NCBI GenBank assembly: GCA_030600405.1
Contig: JAUVMD010000129.1
Span: 1 to 5,163, forward strand
From: Nitrospirota bacterium
GTDB lineage: Bacteria > Nitrospinota > Nitrospinia > Nitrospinales > Nitrospinaceae
Length of the DNA stretch: 5,163 nucleotides
Direction of reading: 5' to 3'
This document shows positions 1-5,163 of this stretch, piece by piece. A program made the position numbers and the translations under genes. The notes beneath the pieces were generated by a model that saw only the letters and a program-made list of their open reading frames with translations, had not been told where the DNA came from and did not search any database. Every line of letters begins with the position of its first letter. The first letter of the stretch is position 1.

Positions 1-1
1 C

Positions 2-247
2 AAAGGCGCCATGGCCGCCAATAAAAATGTGGGGCTACTGATGAACGTTCCCAAAAAATCCCTGGACGCAGTGATAAAAATTCTTCCGCCGGAGGTGAAA
101 CCCACCCTCGCCAATTTGACCGATGAAAACTGGGTGGACCTGACGGTCATCCTCGAGGAAAAACTAGTGCGGGAGATCGTGCCGGATCTGAAAAGCGCCG
201 GCGCGGAAGACATCGTCGAATTTCCCTTAAATAAAATTATCCATTAA
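2..247 (+). CDS. hisG: ATP phosphoribosyltransferase, C-terminal part (5' end outside window)
   Basis: This is the tail of HisG, the cytoplasmic enzyme that joins ATP and PRPP in the first step of histidine synthesis. The frame is open from the window edge; the methionine codon at 11 is internal, because the family sequence continues upstream of it (codons for Lys-Gly-Ala precede it). The visible ~81 residues match the HisG C-terminal domain, an ACT-like fold that binds histidine for feedback inhibition. Recognisable parts are a VGLLMNVPKKSLD strand-helix start, an ILPPEVKPTLANL segment, a DENWVDL motif in place of the common D-W-V-A, and the end GAEDIVEFPLNKII, which is typical of the family's last residues. 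A C-terminal domain marks the long form (HisG-L), which works without the HisZ partner; the short form lacks it. The catalytic domains are not visible. Family assignment is from remembered consensus and is fairly secure. Confidence 0.88.
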   Translation, partial: KGAMAANKNVGLLMNVPKKSLDAVIKILPPEVKPTLANLTDENWVDLTVILEEKLVREIVPDLKSAGAEDIVEFPLNKIIH

Positions 248-251
248 ACCC

Positions 252-258
252 AGAGGGA
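252..258 (+). promoter_or_regulatory. Ribosome binding site supporting a TTG start
   Basis: AGAGGGA lies 5 bases upstream of the TTG at 264. It supports TTG as the start of the membrane protein; the only in-frame ATG near the N-terminus, at 438 (residue 59), has no purine-rich site before it and would begin just ahead of the membrane span. Confidence 0.55.
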
Positions 259-263
259 CCCCC

Positions 264-989
264 TTGGCCAGTAAAGGAAAAAACCCGAAGCCTGAAAAGG
301 ATTCCGCGAAGCCCGATCCGGCCTCCGGAGAAAAGTCTTCTCCTGAAAAAAAAAGCGACCTCCCGGAGCAGGAACCGGCGACCTCCCTTCCCGAGGAATC
401 TCTTCCGCCCGCTCTGGCGCCTTCTCCCAAACGCAAAATGGAAAAAAAATCTTCCGGCGTCTGGGGAATTTTACTTTTCTTTCTGCTGATCGTCGCGGGC
501 GGCGTGGGCGCCGGTGGCTTCTATCTGTATCAGGAACAGATGAAATTTCATAACGAGACCCTCGCCAAGCTCGCCCAACTGGAAGCCCAGTTGAATGCGT
601 TGGATACGGAAGCGGGGCAAACCCGTCAAAACAAACAATCGTTGGATGCCCTGAATCAGGATTTACAGCAATTCAAGGCCGACATGGACACCACCCTGAA
701 GACCCACCAGAATTCGCTGTCCACCCTCGACGAAGATGTGATGAGGCTGAAAGAAAAAGTGGAACCCCCCATAGAAGCGCCTCCCGTGCCGCCTTCCCTT
801 ATAGATGGGATAGACACCGAGCCTGGCTTTGTACCGGGAGAAATTCTTCCGGAAAGTCAGGATGAAGAGGCTCCAGAGGACACCGAGGCCGAAGAAGACG
901 ACTCAAGCCAGGAATCTCAGAAGTTTGTTGAATGGATGGAAAACTTCTTCGCCGCCATCTGGAACTGGTTCGCCGGCCTGTTCAGCTGA
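264..989 (+). CDS. Unknown single-span membrane protein with coiled coil and acidic linker
   Basis: I do not recognise this 241-residue protein. From the sequence: residues 1-55 are a disordered, Lys/Pro/Glu/Ser-rich segment; 56-62 form a basic patch (KRKMEKK); about 65-89 are one hydrophobic span rich in Gly and Leu; about 91-166 are a Leu/Ala/Gln-rich heptad-like coiled coil; 167-197 are Pro-rich; 198-219 are very acidic (Glu/Asp); 221-241 are an aromatic amphipathic helix with Trp224, Trp233 and Trp235 and several Phe. The basic patch before the span predicts N-terminus in the cytoplasm and coiled coil outside. The layout recalls the N-terminal part of HemX-like and other bitopic envelope proteins, but this is shape only, not homology. 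The TTG start is chosen from the upstream AGAGGGA and the lack of a better start. It follows hisG by 16 bp, so cotranscription is likely, yet nothing links it to histidine synthesis. Real coding is well supported by length and composition. Confidence 0.75.
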   Translation: MASKGKNPKPEKDSAKPDPASGEKSSPEKKSDLPEQEPATSLPEESLPPALAPSPKRKMEKKSSGVWGILLFFLLIVAGGVGAGGFYLYQEQMKFHNETLAKLAQLEAQLNALDTEAGQTRQNKQSLDALNQDLQQFKADMDTTLKTHQNSLSTLDEDVMRLKEKVEPPIEAPPVPPSLIDGIDTEPGFVPGEILPESQDEEAPEDTEAEEDDSSQESQKFVEWMENFFAAIWNWFAGLFS

Positions 990-1010
990 AACCCTTCTAA
1001 AACTATCGAA

Positions 1011-1826
1011 TCAAACCTCAACGAATTGAATCGTTGACCTTTGGTCGAGCAGACCTTTCTCAAAACAGACGTCGCGGAAATGTAGGAGGCCGATTATTTC
1101 TTCCTTACCCAGATCGTAGATGATTTTTTTCGACAGGTAGTCGAGGCAGGTTTCAAAAGTGATTCCCAATTTTTCTGAATCGGTTCGCGCGATACTTTCA
1201 AGGAGCGACCGACCTTCCGTTTTGGCTACCTGAACCGTTCTCAGAAATTCCTGATCCAGTTCAATGCCGTTGCGCACCGCCACGATGGCATGGACAAAGG
1301 TTTTACCAGTTTGCTCGAACCACTGTTCACTCAGGTCATAAATCTCTAGGTTGGGGTAAGCAGACCGCAGAAGGAAAGCGGGATCGCCGATGATGAGGGC
1401 GGCATCGTGTTTCTTCAACATGGCCTGCGGATCGGGTTCGGCGGGTTCCAAAGATACGTTCGGAAGAAACACTTCCCCGAACAAGACCTGCAATAACACC
1501 GCGGAAGTCCGGGACCGGACGTCCAGCGCAACCGACTGCACCTCCGCTAAAGGCTTGCGTGAAGCCAACAGCACCGTTCCCACCGGCCCGCGGGAAGCCA
1601 CGGCGATTCCAGGAAGCAGGCGGTACTGCTCCGAATCCTTCAGATATTCAATGGAGGGAATCATCGCCAGATCAAGCTCCCCCACACTCAACCACTCAGC
1701 CAGGTTGGCCGGGGACCCGGTGATCATGGAAACTCCCAGTTGCTGTTCCTTCTCCTTGAGAGGAATGAGCAGAGGCTGGGCATTGATGAAGTCGTGAAAA
1801 CCGAATTTTAACTTCTTTCCGGGCAT
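1011..1826 (-). CDS. mqnA: Chorismate dehydratase (futalosine menaquinone pathway)
   Basis: MqnA removes water from chorismate to give 3-[(1-carboxyvinyl)oxy]benzoate, the first committed step of the futalosine route to menaquinone. The 271-residue length is normal for the family, which has a periplasmic-binding-protein-like fold in two lobes but acts in the cytoplasm; no signal peptide is seen here. Supporting motifs are FINAQPL at 13-19 (family form usually LNARPL), LAMIPSIEYL at 53-62, the LPGIAVASRGPVGTVLLASR block at 71-90, SRTSAVLL at 105-112, DAALIIGDPA at 141-150, and a YDLSEQW...FVHAIVAVR segment at 163-185. The C-terminal YDLGKEEIIGLLHF also matches the family. MqnD is the nearest related family, but the SRGP and SRTS motifs favour MqnA. 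The ATG is preceded by AAGGGA with a 7-base spacer. No other mqn gene is in view. It lies downstream of hppA on the same strand but beyond a strong terminator, and its end faces the membrane-protein gene 21 bp away. Confidence 0.9.
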   Translation of the reverse strand: MPGKKLKFGFHDFINAQPLLIPLKEKEQQLGVSMITGSPANLAEWLSVGELDLAMIPSIEYLKDSEQYRLLPGIAVASRGPVGTVLLASRKPLAEVQSVALDVRSRTSAVLLQVLFGEVFLPNVSLEPAEPDPQAMLKKHDAALIIGDPAFLLRSAYPNLEIYDLSEQWFEQTGKTFVHAIVAVRNGIELDQEFLRTVQVAKTEGRSLLESIARTDSEKLGITFETCLDYLSKKIIYDLGKEEIIGLLHFRDVCFEKGLLDQRSTIQFVEV

Positions 1827-1833
1827 GTTGAGT

Positions 1834-1839
1834 TCCCTT
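1834..1839 (-). promoter_or_regulatory. Ribosome binding site of mqnA
   Basis: On the minus strand AAGGGA stands 7 bases before the mqnA ATG. It lies only a few bases after the T tract of the hppA terminator, so a transcript must read through the terminator, or start in the few bases after it, to carry this site. Confidence 0.6.
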
Positions 1840-1840
1840 T

Positions 1841-1879
1841 AAAATAAAAAAACCGGGATGGAGTTTCTCCATCCCGGTT
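1841..1879 (-). terminator. Intrinsic terminator after hppA
   Basis: The arms 1851-1863 and 1867-1879 are perfect inverted repeats (13 bp, AACCGGGATGGAG and its complement) around a 3-base loop. Read on the minus strand, the hairpin is followed at once by a T-rich tract (TTTTTTTATTTT, the complement of 1841-1852, which shares the last two pairs of the stem). This is a textbook Rho-independent terminator for the rplY-pth-hppA transcript, 16 bp after the hppA stop codon. On the plus strand the hairpin is followed by an A run rather than T, so it is directional. Confidence 0.9.
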
Positions 1880-1895
1880 AAAAATTTCATGGTTC

Positions 1896-3971
1896 TTATA
1901 TAAAAAGCGGCGCCAGAACCAGGGAAACAATGGACATCAGCTTGATGAGGATGTTCATCGCCGGTCCCGATGTGTCTTTTAGCGGATCGCCCACGGTATC
2001 GCCCACGACCAGGGCCTTATGCGCTTCGGAGCCTTTGCCGCCCAGGTGCCCGCTCTCGACATACTTCTTAGCGTTGTCCCAGGCGCCACCGCCGTTGGAC
2101 ATGAACAGGGCCAATAGAACGCCGGTCAAAGTCGCACCGACCAGCATCCCCCCCAAGGCTTCCTTGCCCAGCACAAAACCGATGAGGAGTGGCATGAGAA
2201 ACGCAATGACGCCGGGCGCCACCATTTCCCGTAACGCGGTCCGGGTACAGATGTCGATACAACTGGCGGTATCGGGTTTACCAGTGCCTTCCAGCAGGCC
2301 GGGGATTTCCCGGAACTGACGGCGGATTTCCTCGATCATCACGAAAGCGCCTTTACCGACGGAGGTCATGGTAATCGACGCGACCAGAAACGGCACCATG
2401 CCGCCGATCAACAAGCCGATGATCACCTCGGTGGTGGTGATGTCGATGGACTCGATGCCCGCCGCCTGGGTGTAGGCCGCAAACAGGGCCAGAGCAGTCA
2501 GCGCCGCCGAACCGATGGCGAATCCCTTACCGATGGCGGCGGTGGTGTTGCCCAGCGCGTCGAGGCCGTCGGTGATTTTACGGGTATCTTCACCGAGACC
2601 CGCCATTTCGGAAATGCCGCCGGCATTGTCGGCGATCGGTCCGTACGCGTCGACCGACATGGTGATTCCCACGGTGGCCAGCATGCCAACGGCCGCCAGG
2701 GCAACACCGTACAGATCGGCGGAATAGGCGCCGACGAAAATCGCCAGACAGATGATCAGAATCGGTGCGACACAGCTTTCCATGGCCACGGCCAAACCGG
2801 TGATCATAACAGTCGCAACCCCCGTTTTACTGGATTCGGCTATTTTGACGACGGGTTTACCAGCCGTGTAGTATTCGGTGATCAATCCGATTGCGATACC
2901 CGCGAAACATCCAAACGCCAATGCCACGAACACACCCGTCGGCAGATCCATCACTTTAATGGCGATGAATCCGGCCAGCAACAGAACACCGGCGCTGACG
3001 AAGGTGGAATTGCGAAGTACAGCGGCAGGATCCATCTTGGCCATGATGCGGATGGAGCGGATGCCGATGATGGAGGCAACGAGGCCAGCCATGGAAATGA
3101 TCACGGGAAGCGCCATGTACTCCATTTTCTGGGTACCCATGCTGGCGGCGATGGCGATGGTGGCGATCATGGAACCCACATAGGATTCAAAAATATCCGC
3201 ACCCAGTCCGGCGGTATCACCCACGCAGTCGCCCACGTTATCTGCGATGACGCCGGGGTTGCGGGGATCGTCTTCGGGAATTCCGGCTTCGACTTTGCCG
3301 ACGAGGTCGGACCCGACGTCGGCGATTTTGGTATAGATACCGCCGCCGACACGGGCGAACAGGGCGATGGAACTGGCTCCCATGGCAAATCCGCTGATGA
3401 TGCTGGCGTTGTCGCCGCGGCCGAACATCAGGAACAATCCGCCGACGCCCAATAAACCGAGGCTGGCTACACACAGACCCATCACGGCCCCGCCGTTAAA
3501 CGCGACATCGAGGGCTTTGGCCTGGCCGGTATCGTTGGCGGCCTGCGCGGTGCGCACGTTGGCGGTGGTGGCGGCGTTCATGCCGAAGAACCCGGCGGCC
3601 ATGGAGCACACGGCACCTAAAATATAAGCCGCGCCGGTCCAGAATCCGACCCACATGCCCTGCTGGCCACCGATAAAAACTACTAACAGGACAAATATAC
3701 CGCCTACGAAATACGCCAGAATGCGGTACTCGCGGGAGAGAAACACCATGGCGCCTTCGTGGATGGATTCAGCGATTTCCACCATTTTCTCGTTGCCTTC
3801 GGACTGGTCGTCGACGTATTCATAAACCTTCCACGCGATGGCCAGTCCAAACAATCCGAAGATCGGGCTCAGGTAGACGAAATTGTGCGCTGCCTGGAAA
3901 ACCGCAAATACCACATATAGACCCACGGCAAGAGCGACGAAAAAAAGCTCCCCCTTATATTCCTTTATCAT
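1896..3971 (-). CDS. hppA: K+-dependent membrane-bound pyrophosphatase (ion pump)
   Basis: This integral membrane enzyme hydrolyses pyrophosphate and pumps H+ and/or Na+ across the cytoplasmic membrane. The 691 residues and many hydrophobic spans fit the usual ~16-helix family member. Catalytic and Mg-PPi ligands are all visible: [13 protein letters not shown] at 218-230, [20 protein letters not shown] at 233-252, [12 protein letters not shown] at 441-452, the [10 protein letters not shown] block at 627-636 and [14 protein letters not shown] at 657-670. GNTTAA at 474-479 has Ala478 and Gly481 where K+-independent enzymes carry Lys and Thr, so this is the K+-dependent class. The conserved glutamate of helix 6 is Glu262 in DIFESY, the position used by Na+-pumping and Na+/H+ enzymes rather than that of plant H+ pumps; the transported ion is an inference. 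Its ATG overlaps the pth stop (ATGA), with GGAGGA 9 bases upstream inside pth, so translation is probably coupled. A strong terminator follows. No missing motif or frameshift is seen. Confidence 0.97.
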   Translation of the reverse strand: MIKEYKGELFFVALAVGLYVVFAVFQAAHNFVYLSPIFGLFGLAIAWKVYEYVDDQSEGNEKMVEIAESIHEGAMVFLSREYRILAYFVGGIFVLLVVFIGGQQGMWVGFWTGAAYILGAVCSMAAGFFGMNAATTANVRTAQAANDTGQAKALDVAFNGGAVMGLCVASLGLLGVGGLFLMFGRGDNASIISGFAMGASSIALFARVGGGIYTKIADVGSDLVGKVEAGIPEDDPRNPGVIADNVGDCVGDTAGLGADIFESYVGSMIATIAIAASMGTQKMEYMALPVIISMAGLVASIIGIRSIRIMAKMDPAAVLRNSTFVSAGVLLLAGFIAIKVMDLPTGVFVALAFGCFAGIAIGLITEYYTAGKPVVKIAESSKTGVATVMITGLAVAMESCVAPILIICLAIFVGAYSADLYGVALAAVGMLATVGITMSVDAYGPIADNAGGISEMAGLGEDTRKITDGLDALGNTTAAIGKGFAIGSAALTALALFAAYTQAAGIESIDITTTEVIIGLLIGGMVPFLVASITMTSVGKGAFVMIEEIRRQFREIPGLLEGTGKPDTASCIDICTRTALREMVAPGVIAFLMPLLIGFVLGKEALGGMLVGATLTGVLLALFMSNGGGAWDNAKKYVESGHLGGKGSEAHKALVVGDTVGDPLKDTSGPAMNILIKLMSIVSLVLAPLFI

Positions 3972-4534
3972 TCTGGTTGTTCCTCCGTTTGATTAGATTG
4001 TTTGTTGAGTTCTTTCAGAGTCTCTTCGATCCCGCGCACCGCGTCTTCCAGGGTTTCGTTGACCTGGGGAATTTCCTCACCGGTGAAAGGAGAAAGCACA
4101 TAATCGACAACCTCTCCCCCGTCTTCCGGGCGACCCACTCCAATACGGAACCGTGCGAATTCGCCGGTTCCCAGTTTTTCAATAATGGAACCGATGCCGC
4201 CGTGACCGGCGTTGCCCCCCTTGAATTTTCTATTGATCTTTCCAAGAGGCAAATCGATTTCGTCATGAACGACGATCATCCGCTCCGGGGGAATGTCCAA
4301 AGCACGCAGGAGCGCTTTGGCGGCCACTCCGCTTTTATTCATATACGTCATGGCCTTGGAGACAATAACGGGGCACCCCTCTATTTCACCCCGGCCACAC
4401 AGAGCCTGGTATTGATGTTGATCCAGTTTGATCCGATGTTTTTCGGTCAGGGTATCGATTACCAAAAACCCTATGTTATGCCGTGTCAACTCGTAACGGG
4501 GACCGGGGTTTCCCAACCCTAGAATCAGGTACAC
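3968..4534 (-). CDS. pth: Peptidyl-tRNA hydrolase
   Basis: Pth cleaves the ester bond of peptidyl-tRNAs that fall off ribosomes, freeing tRNA in the cytoplasm. The 188 residues match the usual length. Seen motifs: [19 protein letters not shown] at 5-23 with tRNA/peptide-contact Asn9 and catalytic His19; [10 protein letters not shown] at 60-69 with Asn66; [11 protein letters not shown] at 88-98 with Asp91; and [11 protein letters not shown] at 126-136. At the loop equal to E. coli GGHNGLK, the sequence reads AGHGGIG (109-115), so the residue aligned with E. coli Asn114 is Gly112. The start is GTG: the family N-terminus begins right before the LILGLGNPG strand, and no better in-frame start exists. 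No strong Shine-Dalgarno is present (only AAAGAAA-like purines), but the rplY stop is 5 bp upstream, suggesting translational coupling. Its TGA overlaps the hppA ATG. The charged tail ([12 protein letters not shown]) is not conserved in the family. rplY-pth order is common in bacteria. Confidence 0.96.
   Translation of the reverse strand: MYLILGLGNPGPRYELTRHNIGFLVIDTLTEKHRIKLDQHQYQALCGRGEIEGCPVIVSKAMTYMNKSGVAAKALLRALDIPPERMIVVHDEIDLPLGKINRKFKGGNAGHGGIGSIIEKLGTGEFARFRIGVGRPEDGGEVVDYVLSPFTGEEIPQVNETLEDAVRGIEETLKELNKQSNQTEEQPE
3981..3986 (-). promoter_or_regulatory. Ribosome binding site of hppA inside pth
   Basis: On the minus strand GGAGGA lies 9 bases before the hppA ATG and is embedded in the last codons of pth. 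It is the strongest Shine-Dalgarno sequence in the window, consistent with high hppA translation in addition to coupling through the ATGA overlap. Confidence 0.7.
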
Positions 4535-4539
4535 GTGCT

Positions 4540-5163
4540 TTATTTCTTTTCGGCTTCAGCCGACTCACCCTTGTCTTCGGCTTTATCGGCCGCCGGGGCT
4601 TCGGCACCTTCCTCTGCACCTTCCTCAGCGTCTTCAACCAATTCTTCCTCTGCCGGGGCTTCTTCTATAATCTTCACCTCATGGACCGAAACCACGGACT
4701 CGGACGAGTTATCCAAAACCTCAATATTGTCAGGCACCGTCAAGTCGGAGACATGAACCACCTGATCGAGTTCAACCTGGGTCATATCCACTTTGATAGA
4801 CTCAGGAATTTCGCCGGGAAGACATTTGACACTCAGCGTATGTAAATTGAGCTCGACCATACCGCCCAATTTTTCGCCGGGAGAATGTCCTTCCAGGACA
4901 ATAGGAACATCCACTTTGATCTCCTGCTTCATGTCCACTTCCAGGAAATCGGCATGCTCCCATCCATCCCGAATGGGATGTTGCTGATGATCTTTAATCA
5001 CCACGACCCGTTGGGGTTCAGTGTCCCCTTCGATGGCGAGCTCGATCAAGCTGTTGATCCCCGCCTGTTCGATCAGCTTTTTTAAATCCTTGGGGTTCAC
5101 CGTGAAGCTGACGTTGGATTTTCTGCTATACACGACTGCCGGCAACATTCCCTCAGTGCGCAA
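4540..5163 (-). CDS. rplY: 50S ribosomal protein L25, Ctc/TL5 type (5' end outside window)
   Basis: This is bacterial L25 of the long Ctc/TL5 form, which binds 5S rRNA in the large ribosomal subunit. The frame runs off the window edge; the TTG at the edge is an internal Leu codon, because the family sequence before EGMLPAVVY (normally ...LRREGKIPAVLYG) is cut away and only about 20 residues should be missing. Seen parts, numbered from the edge: the L25 N-terminal beta-barrel (1-85) with VVYSRK near its start and HQQHPIRDGWEHADFLEVD at 59-77, a segment that is well kept in the family; then the TL5 C-terminal domain (about 85-165) with VPIVLEGHSPG, GGMVELNLHTLSVKCLPGEIPE and a HVSDLTVPDNIEV strand; finally an Ala/Glu-rich acidic tail from about 168 to the end. 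The usual YG at the N-terminal strand is YS here. pth begins 5 bp after its stop, so the two are almost certainly cotranscribed. The promoter is not in the window. Confidence 0.93.
   Translation of the reverse strand: MRTEGMLPAVVYSRKSNVSFTVNPKDLKKLIEQAGINSLIELAIEGDTEPQRVVVIKDHQQHPIRDGWEHADFLEVDMKQEIKVDVPIVLEGHSPGEKLGGMVELNLHTLSVKCLPGEIPESIKVDMTQVELDQVVHVSDLTVPDNIEVLDNSSESVVSVHEVKIIEEAPAEEELVEDAEEGAEEGAEAPAADKAEDKGESAEAEKK

Noticed and set aside
829..1029. A 66-codon plus-strand frame overlapping the end of the membrane-protein gene
   Set aside because: It is an out-of-frame shadow rich in Arg, Lys and Ser, with no ribosome binding site; the main frame has coherent domains.
1696..1890. A 64-codon minus-strand frame starting before the terminator and running into mqnA out of frame, which could be a leader peptide
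   Set aside because: It passes through the terminator hairpin and overlaps mqnA in another frame; it has no Shine-Dalgarno sequence and no regulatory codon run, so chance is the simpler explanation.
1867..1900. The hppA hairpin acting as a terminator on the plus strand too
   Set aside because: On that strand the stem is followed by an A run instead of T, and no plus-strand gene ends there.
1890..1925. TATAAG on the minus strand at the hppA stop as a -10 box for mqnA
   Set aside because: No acceptable -35 sequence lies 16-18 bp upstream (CCTGGT is found there), and transcripts from it would still meet the terminator.
3977..4522. A 181-codon open frame on the plus strand opposite pth
   Set aside because: It mirrors pth almost end to end; pth has all family motifs, and the plus-strand translation has no recognisable domain and no good ribosome binding site.
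4483..4845. A 120-codon plus-strand frame opposite rplY and the pth start, plus nearby shorter plus-strand frames
   Set aside because: They lie antisense to well-supported genes and their translations look like reverse-strand shadows of Glu/Ala-rich coding sequence.

Overview
This is a compact, ordinary-looking chromosomal stretch of a bacterium. By eye its GC content is a little above 50%. It holds six genes in two converging groups. I see no tRNA or rRNA gene, no CRISPR array, no insertion sequence and no obvious repeat family. The longest gap between genes is 69 bp. The gene set fits a Gram-negative-like anaerobe-derived or marine lineage: a long-form HisG with a regulatory C-terminal domain, a K+-dependent membrane pyrophosphatase with a Na+-type glutamate position, the futalosine-pathway enzyme MqnA, and a Ctc/TL5-type L25. 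Nitrospinota or a deltaproteobacterium-like phylum is my guess, but nothing in the window proves it.

Plus strand, left side (1-989): the 3' end of hisG (histidine biosynthesis; its 5' part lies outside the window). It is followed after 16 bp by an unrecognised single-span membrane protein with a TTG start, a coiled coil, a strongly acidic linker and an aromatic amphipathic C-terminal helix. The two are probably cotranscribed.

Minus strand, right side (5163 down to 1011), in transcription order: rplY/ctc (5' end outside the window), pth, hppA, then mqnA. rplY and pth are separated by 5 bp, and pth and hppA overlap by 4 bp (ATGA), so the first three look like one translationally coupled unit. 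A strong intrinsic terminator (13-bp perfect stem plus a T tract) follows hppA. mqnA starts only 24 bp beyond that T tract, so its expression must depend on readthrough or on a promoter inside hppA.

The plus-strand and minus-strand groups converge, with only 21 bp between the membrane-protein stop and the mqnA stop.

Functionally, rplY and pth serve translation (5S rRNA-binding ribosomal protein; rescue of peptidyl-tRNA). hppA uses the pyrophosphate released by biosynthesis, including tRNA charging, to energise the membrane. mqnA makes the first dedicated intermediate of menaquinone. I found no convincing previously undescribed system; the items worth a second look are the unknown membrane protein, the terminator in front of mqnA and a substituted Pth active-site position.
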